Shown here one piece after another: positions 1 through 8,050 of a stretch of DNA of 48,724 nt. The notes under the pieces are model-generated. The model did not search any database and had not been told where the DNA came from. It was given only the letters and a program-made list of their open reading frames with translations. Where the stretch lies: positions 1-48,724 of the forward strand of contig JAJPEN010000014.1 of the NCBI GenBank assembly GCA_021166835.1, given 5' to 3'. How positions within the stretch are numbered: position 1 is the first letter of the stretch; every line of letters begins with the position of its first letter. This DNA is from Burkholderiaceae bacterium. Its GTDB lineage: Bacteria; Pseudomonadota; Gammaproteobacteria; Burkholderiales; Burkholderiaceae. Made by a program: the position numbers and the translations under genes.

Positions 1-285
1 TCGTTGCTCGGGGTGTTGTTCTGGGCCCCGGGTTTGGTCCCGGGGGGGGGGCGTGGGTGGTTGGGTGTTTGGACCGTGGGGCGAGCCGGTATCTCGTCCC
101 GGTGACGGGGCGGTCGCGGCTTTGCCGCGACCGGTGAAGGGTCAAGGGGGAAGGGTCAAGGGCAAAAGCCTCGGTCGCGACGAATGCGCGCCTGGGTTGC
201 CCTTCACCCTTGACCCTTGACCCTTCACTTCTCTCCTGCCCTTCGACCCACAATCGCGCCGGCGGGTTAGGATCGAACAGAGGCG
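1..285. other. G-rich left edge without a recognised gene
   Basis: This stretch before waaF is G- and T-rich on the given strand. It holds a run of ten G at 42-51, a perfect 10-bp hairpin at 111-133 (CGGTCGCGGC, loop TTT, GCCGCGACCG) and the inverted heptamer repeat listed separately. One frame is open from base 1 to a stop at 103-105 and could be the tail of an upstream gene, but I cannot recognise it. No promoter for waaF stands out. Confidence 0.5.
133..228. repeat. Imperfect inverted repeat built of GGGTCAA-like heptamers
   Basis: The left arm (134-165) begins GTGAAGGGTCAAGGG. The right arm (197-228), read on the opposite strand, begins with the same 15 bases. The 32-base arms match at 29 positions and are separated by about 31 bases. 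Each arm is a chain of heptamers related to GGGTCAA or GGGTGAA. A related single arm lies at 8017-8047. It could be a dispersed intergenic repeat or a structured leader; its function is not known from the sequence. Confidence 0.75.
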
Positions 286-1356
286 ATGGCCGAGTCGGGG
301 ACGACGATGGGTTCGAGAGCGCTGGTGATCGCGCCGAACACGATCGGTGATGCCGTGATGGTGCAGCCGCTGCTGGCGCTGTTGCGCCAGCAGAACCCGC
401 GCCTGCGCCTGGACGTTCTCTGCAGCGATGCGGTCGCGCCGGTATTCCGCTGCATGGACGAGGTGGGCGACGTCATCGACGGACCGCCGCCGGAAGGCCG
501 CACGCTGTGGGCCACGCGCTGGCGCCTGGGCGGTGTGCTGCGCGCCCGCCGCTATCACGCGGCCTACGTGCTGCCAGACTCGCGCATCTCCGCGCTCCTG
601 CCCTGGTTCGCCGGAATCCGCCAGCGCATCGGCTATCGCGGACAGTCGCGCGCGCTGCTGCTCAACCGGATCCACGAAGCGCCCCGTGCGAAGGGACCGA
701 AGACGGCCGAACGCTACGCCGCGCTCGCCTTCGAGCCGCATGCGCCGTGTCCGGGCAGCGTTCCCGATCCGCACCTGACACGCCGCACGCAGCGCGAACG
801 GACGGTGCGGGCGAAGTTCGACATCGGACGGGAGGCACCGCCGATCGTGCTGTGCACCGCCACCGGCGGCGGCGAATCGCATCGCTGGCCGGCGCGGCAT
901 TTCGCGTCGCTGATCGCGATGCTCGCCGCCGAAACGCCCGAAGCCGACGTGCTGCTGCTCGGCCCCGCCACGGAGCGGCGGGCCGCCACCGAGATCGCCG
1001 CGCTCTCCGGCCAGACCGCGCGCAACCTGTGCGGCGAGACGACGCTCGACGAGGCGATCGCGATCGTCGCGCAGGCCGCCGGCGTCGTCACCGTCGACAC
1101 CGGGCTCATGCACGTCGCTGCCGCGTACGGGCGTCCGCAGGTCGCGCTGTTCGGACCCTCCGATCCGCGCCGCGGGCAGCCGCGCTCGCCGCGCGCGCAC
1201 GTCGAATGGCTGCACCTAGCGTGCAGCCCCTGCGCCGAGCAGGCCTGCCCGCTGGTTCATCATGCCTGCATGCAGCGCATCGCGCCGACGCAGGTCTTCG
1301 AGGCGCTGTCGCGCGCGATGCGCTTCGAGACCACCGGCGCGCGGCCGGCGCGCTAG
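286..1356 (+). CDS. waaF: Lipopolysaccharide heptosyltransferase II (GT9 family)
   Basis: This is a glycosyltransferase family 9 protein of 356 residues. The family adds the second L-glycero-D-manno-heptose to the LPS inner core from ADP-heptose, at the cytoplasmic face of the inner membrane. The N-terminus has the typical ALVIAPNTIGDAVMVQPLL strand-loop-helix. The C-terminal domain carries DTGLMHVAAAYG and ALFGPSDP, the nucleotide-sugar-binding region, followed by a cysteine cluster (CSPCAEQACP) common in WaaF. An internal ATG at 307 would give MGSRALVIAP, closer to the usual family start, so the first seven residues are uncertain. No other LPS gene is adjacent. Another heptosyltransferase of the family, such as WaaC, is less likely because of the C-terminal cysteines. 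Confidence 0.85.
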   Translation: MAESGTTMGSRALVIAPNTIGDAVMVQPLLALLRQQNPRLRLDVLCSDAVAPVFRCMDEVGDVIDGPPPEGRTLWATRWRLGGVLRARRYHAAYVLPDSRISALLPWFAGIRQRIGYRGQSRALLLNRIHEAPRAKGPKTAERYAALAFEPHAPCPGSVPDPHLTRRTQRERTVRAKFDIGREAPPIVLCTATGGGESHRWPARHFASLIAMLAAETPEADVLLLGPATERRAATEIAALSGQTARNLCGETTLDEAIAIVAQAAGVVTVDTGLMHVAAAYGRPQVALFGPSDPRRGQPRSPRAHVEWLHLACSPCAEQACPLVHHACMQRIAPTQVFEALSRAMRFETTGARPAR

Positions 1357-1385
1357 CGCAGCACCGCGCCGTGGTTCCCCGACCG

Positions 1386-1820
1386 ATGCGTAGCGCGATC
1401 CTGTGCACGGCCGACGCGGTGGAGGAGGCGTTCTACGAGGCGATGCAGCGCGGCGACCTCGAAGCGATGATGGCGCTGTGGGCCGACGACGAGGACGTGC
1501 TGTGCGTGCACCCGGGCAGCGACCGCTTCGTCGGGCTGGACGCCGTGCGCGAGTCGTGGGCACGCATCTTTCGATCCGGGCACGTACGGATCCGCTGCAC
1601 CGACGTGCGCTCGCACACCGGTGCCGTGCTGGCGGTCCACAACGTCGTCGAACAGACGCTGTCCGTCGATCCGCACGGCGGTGCCGGCGGCCTGCAGATC
1701 GTCGAATGCATCGCCACCAACGTCTACGTGAAGCAGGCGGGCGGCTGGCGGATGATGCTGCACCACTCGGCGCTGCGGCAGGGCAGCGCCGGTGCGGCTG
1801 CGGCGGAGAAGCTGCACTAG
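1386..1820 (+). CDS. NTF2-like / SnoaL-like domain protein
   Basis: This small soluble protein of 144 residues has the cone-shaped NTF2 (SnoaL/ketosteroid-isomerase-like) fold signature. It starts with a helix ([21 protein letters not shown]), followed by [10 protein letters not shown], a [13 protein letters not shown] helix, and beta strands ending in [11 protein letters not shown]. Homologues are annotated only as nuclear-transport-factor-2 family proteins of unknown substrate. The start at 1386 follows the waaF stop by 29 bp and is the first ATG giving the complete N-terminal helix. It may be co-transcribed with waaF. I see no residues that fix a reaction. Confidence 0.75.
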   Translation: MRSAILCTADAVEEAFYEAMQRGDLEAMMALWADDEDVLCVHPGSDRFVGLDAVRESWARIFRSGHVRIRCTDVRSHTGAVLAVHNVVEQTLSVDPHGGAGGLQIVECIATNVYVKQAGGWRMMLHHSALRQGSAGAAAAEKLH

Positions 1821-1828
1821 CTGGCTCG

Positions 1829-3307
1829 CTAGTTCACGCGCTCCTCGCGCTCGCGCTGCCACTGCGCCTGCAGCTCGCGCAGGCGCGAATCGATCTGCGA
1901 GGCGACGTGGAAATCGGCCGGGCGGGCCTGTTGCGCCAGGCGCAGCTGCTCGACCGCGGCGGGCAGCGCGCCGAGCAGCACGAAGCGCTCGGCGGCCGCC
2001 CTGTGCGCCAGCGCCGGACGGTCCAGCGCCTGCTGCACTTCCGACAGCAGCCCCCACAGTTGCGGGTCGTCGCGATGCAGCGCGAGCGACTGCTCGAGGA
2101 AGGGCACCGCTTCCGCGTAGCGCTTCTCGGCGAACAGCGCACGCCCGCGCAGCCGCAGCAGCGCCCGCGCCGAAGGGTCGCGCGCGAGCGCCGCGTCGAG
2201 CAGCGCGAGCGCCGCGCGCGGTTGGCCGGCATCCAGCTCCACCTGCGCGGCCAGGCGCTCGACGAAACGATGCGGCGCAGGAAGCCGTCGGCGCGTCTCG
2301 GCGATCGCCGCTCGCGCCTGCGCGGCGTCGCGCTGCGCGGCGGCCACCGTCGCCAGTCCGAACCAGCCCGCGGCCTCGTCGATCGTGCGATCGCGCAACT
2401 GGCGCTCGAAATACGCGTGCGCCGCCTGCAGTCCGTCCACCGACCCGTCGCCGAGCGCGCGAAGCTTCGCGCGCGCCAGGCGGAACTCGAGGCTGTCCGG
2501 GCGCTGCCGATAGCGGCCTTCGCTGATCCGGGCCTGGATGTCGGCGATGCGCGCCGAGGTGACCGGGTGCGTGCGAAGGTATTCCGGCGCTCCGCTCTCG
2601 TAGAGCCGGCCGGCGCTCTGCAGCCGGGTCAGGAACGAGACCATCGCGTCCGCGTCGAAACCGCCCTGGCGCAGCATGTCGAGGCCGACGCGGTCGGCCT
2701 CGCGCTCGGCGTCGCGCGAGAAGCCGAGCATCTGCTGCTGCGCGACCGTGCTGCCCAGCGACGCGAGTCCGCCGGCGGCCTGCGGGTTCGAGCCGGCGGC
2801 CAGCGCGGCGAGCACCATCGCAGCGATCATCATCACCGAGCCCTGGCGCTGGCGCGCGAGCATGCGGGCGATGTGCCGCTGCGTCACGTGGCCGATCTCG
2901 TGCGCGAGCACCGACGCCAGCTCGGATTCCGACTGCGTGCCGACGATCAGCCCGGTGTGCACGCCGACGAAGCCGCCGGGCAGCGCGAACGCGTTGAGCG
3001 TCGAGTCCTGGACGAGGAAGAAGCGGAAGTCGTGGCCGCTGGCCGGCGGCGTGCCGGTCAGCGCGAGCGCGAAGCGGTTCAGCCAGTCGGTGAGCTCGGC
3101 ATCGTCGTCGATCATCCCGCGGCGCTGCATCTCGCCGACGATCGACTCGCCGATGCGCCGCTCCATCGACGGCGACAGCTCGTCGGCGCTCGCATCGCCC
3201 AGCCGCGGCAGGTTGTCGATCTGCGACTGCGCCAGCGGGGGCGCGAACGCAAGCACGGCGGCCAGCAGGCCCGCCATGCAACGGGACGGCAGACGAGCGC
3301 TGAGCAA
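1829..3307 (-). CDS. bepA: Periplasmic M48 metalloprotease with TPR repeats, BepA-like
   Basis: This resembles BepA (YfgC), the periplasmic protease/chaperone for outer-membrane assembly through LptD and BAM. It has 492 residues against about 487 in E. coli. With the start chosen here, an N-terminal signal peptide ([16 protein letters not shown]) is followed by the M48 domain. The zinc motif HEIGH falls at residues 136-140 and the third ligand region is [10 protein letters not shown]. The C-terminal half is alanine/arginine-rich TPR-like helices. The start is TTG at 3307, preceded at 8 nt by GGAGG. An internal ATG at 3277 would leave a truncated signal peptide without a ribosome site. The gene diverges from moaC and ends 8 bp from the convergent NTF2-like gene. 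Confidence 0.88.
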   Translation of the reverse strand: MLSARLPSRCMAGLLAAVLAFAPPLAQSQIDNLPRLGDASADELSPSMERRIGESIVGEMQRRGMIDDDAELTDWLNRFALALTGTPPASGHDFRFFLVQDSTLNAFALPGGFVGVHTGLIVGTQSESELASVLAHEIGHVTQRHIARMLARQRQGSVMMIAAMVLAALAAGSNPQAAGGLASLGSTVAQQQMLGFSRDAEREADRVGLDMLRQGGFDADAMVSFLTRLQSAGRLYESGAPEYLRTHPVTSARIADIQARISEGRYRQRPDSLEFRLARAKLRALGDGSVDGLQAAHAYFERQLRDRTIDEAAGWFGLATVAAAQRDAAQARAAIAETRRRLPAPHRFVERLAAQVELDAGQPRAALALLDAALARDPSARALLRLRGRALFAEKRYAEAVPFLEQSLALHRDDPQLWGLLSEVQQALDRPALAHRAAAERFVLLGALPAAVEQLRLAQQARPADFHVASQIDSRLRELQAQWQREREERVN

Positions 3308-3334
3308 ACGCGATACCTCCGGAAACGGCGTTGC

Positions 3335-3340
3335 TATGAT
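3335..3340 (+). promoter_or_regulatory. Candidate -10 element for moaC
   Basis: TATGAT lies 21 bp before the moaC start. Read on the other strand, an overlapping TATCAT is suitably placed for bepA. The whole divergent promoter region is only 54 bp. No good -35 hexamer is visible for either direction. Confidence 0.4.
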
Positions 3341-3361
3341 AGACGCGAGCCCCCTCGCACC

Positions 3362-3871
3362 ATGAAGAGATCCTCCGTTCCCGCTTCCGTCTCCGAGTCG
3401 CTGACGCATTTCGACGCAGCCGGACAGGCGCACATGGTCGACGTCGGCGCCAAGGCCGAAACGCACCGCGTCGCCGTCGCGCGCGGAACGATCCGCATGA
3501 AGCCCGAGACGCTCGCGCTCGTGCGCGAAGGCAGCGCGAAGAAGGGAGACGTCGTCGGCGTCGCGCGGATCGCCGCGATCCAGGGCGCCAAGCGCACGTC
3601 GGAGCTGATCCCGCTGTGCCACCCGATCGCGCTGACGCGCGTCGCCGTCGACTTCGAGCTCGACGACGCGGCCAGCGCCGTTCACTGCACCGCCATCGCC
3701 GAATGCGACGGCCGCACCGGCGTCGAGATGGAAGCGCTCACCGCCGTGCAGGTCGGCCTGTTGACGATCTACGACATGTGCAAGGCGGTCGATCGCGGGA
3801 TGGTGATCGACGCGGTCCGCCTGCTGCAGAAGCGCGGCGGAAAATCGGGGGAATGGGTCGCACCGGAGTAG
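3362..3871 (+). CDS. moaC: Cyclic pyranopterin monophosphate synthase
   Basis: MoaC converts 3',8-cyclo-7,8-dihydroGTP to cyclic pyranopterin monophosphate in molybdenum-cofactor synthesis in the cytoplasm. The 169-residue product covers the whole family. It includes [18 protein letters not shown] at the N-terminus, the [15 protein letters not shown] motif, [10 protein letters not shown] and [14 protein letters not shown] near the C-terminus, where the catalytic lysine and aspartate lie. No other Moa gene is in the window, so it is expressed apart from its pathway. It diverges from bepA. The ATG at 3362 is the only start giving the conserved N-terminus. Confidence 0.95.
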   Translation: MKRSSVPASVSESLTHFDAAGQAHMVDVGAKAETHRVAVARGTIRMKPETLALVREGSAKKGDVVGVARIAAIQGAKRTSELIPLCHPIALTRVAVDFELDDAASAVHCTAIAECDGRTGVEMEALTAVQVGLLTIYDMCKAVDRGMVIDAVRLLQKRGGKSGEWVAPE

Positions 3872-3925
3872 GTCAGCCGGATCGGCTTCGATCGGGAAGT
3901 GCCGGCGCCTTGCGGCCTGTCGAGC

Positions 3926-4054
3926 TGCCGGCCGGCGGCCCGCAGGGCCGCGTTCCGCTGCGTTTTTCGTCACGCAATTCGTTACGCGCGCCGAAACGCT
4001 GCGCAACGCAGAGCCAAGCGGATGCGGCGCTCACGTGCCGGCCGGCGGCCCGCA
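3926..4054. repeat. Two 19-bp direct repeats between moaC and the beta-oxidation gene
   Basis: TGCCGGCCGGCGGCCCGCA occurs at 3926-3944 and again, identical, at 4036-4054, 110 bp apart start to start. Each copy contains the palindromic core GCCGGC. They lie in the 222-bp space between the convergent moaC and the beta-oxidation gene, where transcripts from both sides end. Confidence 0.8.
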
Positions 4055-4093
4055 TTACGCCTTCGAGGCGTCGGCGCGCCGGCGGGCCACCGC

Positions 4094-6217
4094 TCAGCGC
4101 GCGCTCTGCGCCGGAAGCTTCCCGCGCTCCCAGTCCGCCACCGTCATTCCCTTCGCCACCAGTTCCTCGAGCAGCGGCGCCGGTTCCCAGTGCATCGGGC
4201 CGAAACGGTCGCGGTATTTGCGGATCCCTTCGAGCAGCGTCGGCAGGCCGATCGTCTGCGCATGGAACATCGGGCCGCCGCGGTAGCGCGGGAAGCCGTA
4301 GCCCGCCGTCCAGACGACGTCGATGTCGCTCGCGCGGATCGCAACGCCTTCGCCGAGGATGCGGAAGCCCTCGTTCATCAGCGGATACAGGCAGCGCTCG
4401 AGGATCTCCCCGTCGTCGTGCGCGCTCTGCGGAACGCCCAGCGCCTGCGCGCGGGCGCGCAGGATCTCGATCGCCTCCGGATCGTCGATCCGCCTGCGGC
4501 CTTCGTAGCGGTAGTAGCCCTTGCCGGTCTTCTGTCCGAGCCGGCCGGCCTCGTGCAGCGCGAAATCCGCCTGGTAATAGGTGGGGTCGGGCGGGTACCG
4601 GTCGGCGTTCGCGCGGTGCACGTTCACGCCGATGTCCACGCCGGCGAGGTCGAACACCGCGAGGATGCCCATCGCCATCCCCCAGTTCTCGAGCGCGGAG
4701 TCCACCTGACGGGGAGTTGCGCCTTCGAGCACCATCCGCTCGGCTTCGCGCGCGTAGCCTTCCATCATCCGGTTGCCGATGAAGCCGTAGCACACGCGCG
4801 CGAGCACCGGGGTCTTGCGCAGCCGCCGGGCCAGTTCGAGCGCGGTGCGGATCACCTCGGGCGACGTGTCCTTCGTGCGCACGACCTCGAGCAGCGGCAT
4901 CACGTTGGCCGGCGAGAAGAAATGCAGTCCGACGACGTCGCCCGGCCGGCGCGTGGCGGCGGCGATCTCTTCCACGTCGAGCGTCGAGGTGTTGGTGGCG
5001 AGCACGGCGCCCGGCTTCGCCACCTGGTCGAGCGTCGCGAAGATCTTCTTCTTCAACGAGAGGTCCTCGAACACCGCCTCGATGACGACGTCGGCTTCGG
5101 CGAGCGCTTCGGCCTGCAGCGTGCCGGTGATCAGCGCCATGCGTTTCGCGCGCGCGTCCTCGCTGAGTCGTCCGCGCTGGACCATCGAGTCGTAGGTCTT
5201 CGCCACGTTCGCCATGCCGCGTTCGAGCGCTTCGCGGCTGCTGTCGAGCACGGTCACCGGAATGCCGGCGTTGGCGAAGCCGATGGCGATTCCGCCGCCC
5301 ATCGTGCCGGCGCCGACGATCGCCCCGCGTTCGATGGCGCGCGCCTTCGCCGATGCGGGGATGTCGGGCACCTTGCGCGTCTCGCGTTCGGCGAAGAACA
5401 CGTGCACGAGCGCCTTCGACTCGGTGGTCGCCTTCGCCTCGTCGACGAGCTTCGTCTCGTAGAGCAGGCCTTCGTCGAAGGGCAGGCGCGCGGCAGCGCG
5501 GATCGCCTCGATCGCCGTGTGCGCGGCGCGCCGGTTGCGGTATTGCGTGTTCGCCTGCTCGACGAAGCGCGCGACGATCTCGTCGGTGGCGCTCGCCGGA
5601 TCGACGCCGAGCTGCCCGGTCCTGCGCGGCTCGACGCCGCGATCGGCGAGCGAGCGCGCGTAGTCGATCGCGCCGGCGAGCAGGTCGGATTCGATTACCC
5701 GGTCGAGGAAGCCGTAGCGCAGGGCCGTATCGGTATCGACCGGCCTGGCCGAGAGCACCATCTCGAGCGTGCGCTCCACGCCGATCAGCCGCGGCAGCCG
5801 CTGCGTGCCGCCGGCGCCGGGGATGATGCCAAGCGTGACCTCGGGCAACGCGAATCGGGTTCCCGGCGACGCGACGCGATAGTGGCAGGCGAGCGCGATC
5901 TCCAGGCCCCCGCCCATCACGGTTCCGTGCATCGCGGCGACCACCGGATACGGCAGGTTCTCGATCGCGTTGAACAGCGCGCGGTATTCGGCTTCCTTCG
6001 GCGGCCCGGAGAACTCGCCGATGTCGGCGCCCGAGAAGAAGGTGCTGCCATCGCAGGCGAGCACGACGGCGCGCACGTCGTCGCGCGCCTTCAGCTGCAC
6101 GAGCGCTTCGGAGAGCGCTGCGCGCACCTTCGCGTCGATCGTGTTCACCGGCGGATTGTTCACGCGGATCGCGGCGATGCCGTCGTCGACCTCGATGCGT
6201 GCGACCGAATCGCTCAT
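4094..6217 (-). CDS. Bifunctional enoyl-CoA hydratase / 3-hydroxyacyl-CoA dehydrogenase
   Basis: This is a beta-oxidation multifunctional enzyme of the FadB/FadJ type, 707 residues long. It hydrates trans-2-enoyl-CoA and oxidises the resulting 3-hydroxyacyl-CoA with NAD. Residues 1-190 are a crotonase domain with the oxyanion region MGGGLEIAL and the two catalytic glutamates in GGGLE (E106) and LPEVTLG (E126). A Rossmann domain follows with GAGTMGGGIA near residue 302. The HFFSPANVMPLLEVV motif contains the catalytic His-Glu pair, and two C-terminal dehydrogenase domains follow. The thiolase partner (FadA/FadI) is not adjacent, so it may act with a distant thiolase. A purine-rich AGGAGAAAAGGG precedes the ATG. 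Phased TAAC repeats upstream may be an operator. FadJ and short-chain-specific paralogues cannot be told apart here. Confidence 0.92.
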   Translation of the reverse strand: MSDSVARIEVDDGIAAIRVNNPPVNTIDAKVRAALSEALVQLKARDDVRAVVLACDGSTFFSGADIGEFSGPPKEAEYRALFNAIENLPYPVVAAMHGTVMGGGLEIALACHYRVASPGTRFALPEVTLGIIPGAGGTQRLPRLIGVERTLEMVLSARPVDTDTALRYGFLDRVIESDLLAGAIDYARSLADRGVEPRRTGQLGVDPASATDEIVARFVEQANTQYRNRRAAHTAIEAIRAAARLPFDEGLLYETKLVDEAKATTESKALVHVFFAERETRKVPDIPASAKARAIERGAIVGAGTMGGGIAIGFANAGIPVTVLDSSREALERGMANVAKTYDSMVQRGRLSEDARAKRMALITGTLQAEALAEADVVIEAVFEDLSLKKKIFATLDQVAKPGAVLATNTSTLDVEEIAAATRRPGDVVGLHFFSPANVMPLLEVVRTKDTSPEVIRTALELARRLRKTPVLARVCYGFIGNRMMEGYAREAERMVLEGATPRQVDSALENWGMAMGILAVFDLAGVDIGVNVHRANADRYPPDPTYYQADFALHEAGRLGQKTGKGYYRYEGRRRIDDPEAIEILRARAQALGVPQSAHDDGEILERCLYPLMNEGFRILGEGVAIRASDIDVVWTAGYGFPRYRGGPMFHAQTIGLPTLLEGIRKYRDRFGPMHWEPAPLLEELVAKGMTVADWERGKLPAQSAR

Positions 6218-6263
6218 CCCTTTTCTCCTCGCCCGCAGGCGGTTCTGCCACGATGTCCAATCA

Positions 6264-6313
6264 GTTACAAATCATAACCGACGGATGTAACCCCAACGTA
6301 ACTCCGACGTAAC
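6264..6313. promoter_or_regulatory. Phased TAAC repeats, candidate operator
   Basis: TAAC occurs at 6275, 6288, 6299 and 6310. The last three are spaced exactly 11 bp, embedded in TGTAAC, CGTAAC and CGTAAC. An inverted GTTA lies at 6264. The array is in the divergent region between the beta-oxidation gene and the following membrane-protein gene. The one-helical-turn spacing is what direct-repeat binding sites show. The regulator is not identifiable from this window. Confidence 0.45.
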
Positions 6314-6402
6314 CGAGCGACCCGCGGGCAGCGGACGCGGGTTTCGGACCCGCCCGCCCCTGCGGAGGCTATGCTGATCCGGCTTTCCATCCGCCTGCGC
6401 TC

Positions 6403-7050
6403 ATGTCCGGCCCCGACGTCGCCAGCACCGTCGACACCCTCTGGCTGCTCGCCGCCGCCTTCGCGGTCGTCGGCCTCGCCGCGATCCTCGCCGGGCTGGG
6501 CGCGCTCGCCCGCCTGCGCCTCGGCCGCTTCGTGCTGAGCAGCCTGCCCGGCGCGCTGCTGCTCGCCGTCGGAGTGGCCTGCGCGGCGCTCGCCGGCGGC
6601 CTGCACGGCTATCGCGCGCTGGCGCACGAAGAGACGATCGCGCAGATCACCGTCGAGCCGATCGGCGAGCGGCGCTTCGAAGCGCATTTCCGCTTCGCGG
6701 ACGGCGGCCAGGCGCGCTACGAGCTGGCCGGCGACGAGATCCAGGTCGACGCGCGCATCCTGAAATGGAAGCCCTTCGCGAACCTGCTGGGGCTGCACAC
6801 GCTGTGGGCGCTCGACCGCGTCTCGGGCCGGTACCGCTCGATCGAGGACGAACGCAGCCAGCCGCGCACCGTTCATCCGCTGCAGGGCGACCCGCTGGTC
6901 GACCTGTTCGCGCTGCGTCGCCGCTTCGCCTCGCTCGCCCCGCTGTACGACGCCGAATACGGCTCGGCGAGCTTCGTGCCGGCCGACGCCGCGGCGCGCT
7001 ACGAGTTGCGCGTCTCGACCACCGGCCTGCTGATCCGGCCGCTGGCCTGA
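6403..7050 (+). CDS. Unrecognised membrane protein with two N-terminal helices
   Basis: The product has 215 residues and I do not recognise its family with confidence. Two hydrophobic segments (about residues 11-35 and 45-65) are followed by a soluble domain of about 145 residues. That domain is rich in beta strands and contains ELAGDEIQVDARILKWKP, LLGLHTLWALDRVSGRY and a C-terminal strand ending GLLIRPLA. The fold would place a domain outside or beneath the inner membrane, anchored by a hairpin. It diverges from the beta-oxidation gene and precedes the serine protease by 73 bp, so it may share transcription with the protease. I see no transporter or enzyme motif. Confidence 0.7.
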   Translation: MSGPDVASTVDTLWLLAAAFAVVGLAAILAGLGALARLRLGRFVLSSLPGALLLAVGVACAALAGGLHGYRALAHEETIAQITVEPIGERRFEAHFRFADGGQARYELAGDEIQVDARILKWKPFANLLGLHTLWALDRVSGRYRSIEDERSQPRTVHPLQGDPLVDLFALRRRFASLAPLYDAEYGSASFVPADAAARYELRVSTTGLLIRPLA

Positions 7051-7123
7051 ATCCGGCGGCAGAAAGTCACTACTCGTATCGGAAAACGGGACGACCATCG
7101 CCATGCTCGCTTACAGTGCGACG

Positions 7124-8020
7124 ATGAAAGAGAACATTGCCTGCTTCCTTCCGCATCGCCGCCGTCGCGCGCGTCGCCCGGTCGCCTCGCCGCTGGCCGC
7201 CGCGGCGTTGCTCGCCGTCGTCGCCGCGGCCATAGCCCCGCACGCCGTCGCGCAGGGCCTGCCCGGCGCTCCCACGCCGGTTCCCGGTTCGCTGCTCGAC
7301 CGGGGCGGCGCCGGCCTGCCCGAGCCGATCCCCGCACCGCGTTCGGCGCAGCCGGGTTCGGCGCAGCCGGGCGAGCCCGCCGACAAGCCCGTGAAGCGCA
7401 TGCACGTCTCGAGCGGCAGCGGCTTCTACGTGGCCAACGACGGCTATCTGGTCACCAACAACCACGTCGTCGAAGGCTGCAAGCGGCTGGCGCGCGGCGA
7501 CGGCACGCCGCTGGAACTGGTGGCGGCCGACGCGAAGAACGATCTAGCGCTGCTCAAGGGCCCGCCGGTGGTCGACTCGGCGCTGCTGCGCGTCGCGCCC
7601 GACGCCCAGCAGGGTGAACCGGTGCTCACCTACGGCTATCCGCTGCAGGGCGTGCTCTCGTCGTCCGGACAGCTCGGCGCCGGCATGGTCTCGGCGCTGG
7701 CCGGCCTGCGCGATCAGCCCGGGCACCTGCAGATCGACGTGCCGGTGCAGCCGGGCAACAGCGGCGGCCCGCTGCTCGACCGGCGCGGACTCGTCGTCGG
7801 CGTCGTCGTCGCCAAGCTCAATGCGCTGCGCATCGCGCAGATGACGGGCGACATCCCGCAGAACATCAACTTCGCGGTGAAACTCGCGCCGCTGAAGGAG
7901 CTGCTCGACGCCAACGGCGTTCGGTACAACGGCGGCAGCGCGCACGCGGCGCCGCTGGAGAACGAGCAGATCGCAGTGCGCGCGCGCTCGTTCACGACGC
8001 CGGTGTTCTGTGGGAGGTGA
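7124..8020 (+). CDS. Secreted trypsin-like serine protease (DegP/HtrA-type domain, no PDZ)
   Basis: This is a periplasmic or secreted serine endopeptidase of the trypsin/HtrA clan, 298 residues. The full triad is visible: His114 in VTNNHVVEG, Asp140 in KNDLALLKG and Ser213 in QPGNSGGPLL. An arginine-rich N-region (RRRRARRP), a hydrophobic core and an AVA-Q site form a probable signal peptide. A Pro/Gly-rich linker follows (residues 45-90). No PDZ domain follows the protease domain, unlike DegP, so it is closer to stand-alone S1C proteases. An ATG at 7103 would add seven residues; I chose 7124 because MKEN directly precedes the basic region. Its stop codon lies inside a heptamer repeat element. 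Confidence 0.85.
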   Translation: MKENIACFLPHRRRRARRPVASPLAAAALLAVVAAAIAPHAVAQGLPGAPTPVPGSLLDRGGAGLPEPIPAPRSAQPGSAQPGEPADKPVKRMHVSSGSGFYVANDGYLVTNNHVVEGCKRLARGDGTPLELVAADAKNDLALLKGPPVVDSALLRVAPDAQQGEPVLTYGYPLQGVLSSSGQLGAGMVSALAGLRDQPGHLQIDVPVQPGNSGGPLLDRRGLVVGVVVAKLNALRIAQMTGDIPQNINFAVKLAPLKELLDANGVRYNGGSAHAAPLENEQIAVRARSFTTPVFCGR

Positions 8021-8047
8021 AGGGTGAAGGGGGAAGGGTGAAGGGGC
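8017..8047. repeat. Single arm of the heptamer repeat, overlapping a stop codon
   Basis: The segment starts GTGAAGGGTGAAGGGGGAAG and matches the left arm at 134-165 except for C-to-G changes in the heptamers and the last two bases. It begins inside the stop codon of the serine protease and ends just before the stop of the convergent mgtE. It occupies the whole 30-bp intergenic space. Confidence 0.7.
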
Positions 8048-8050
8048 TCT

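Noticed and set aside
1..285. tRNA or other stable RNA at the left edge
   Set aside because: The G-rich hairpins do not form a cloverleaf and no T-loop consensus is present.
142..1215. Long open frame antisense to waaF
   Set aside because: Its translation is Arg/Gly/His-rich without a family motif, typical of the shadow frames that high third-position GC leaves open. The plus-strand frame has a clear GT9 protein.
1403..3361. Long upstream extension of moaC
   Set aside because: The extension is the antisense of bepA and ends in a normal MoaC N-terminus at 3362. It has no family similarity and no separate ribosome site.
3308..4006. N-terminal extension of BepA antisense to moaC
   Set aside because: The frame is open across moaC, but a normal ribosome site and signal peptide begin at 3307. 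The extension has shadow composition.
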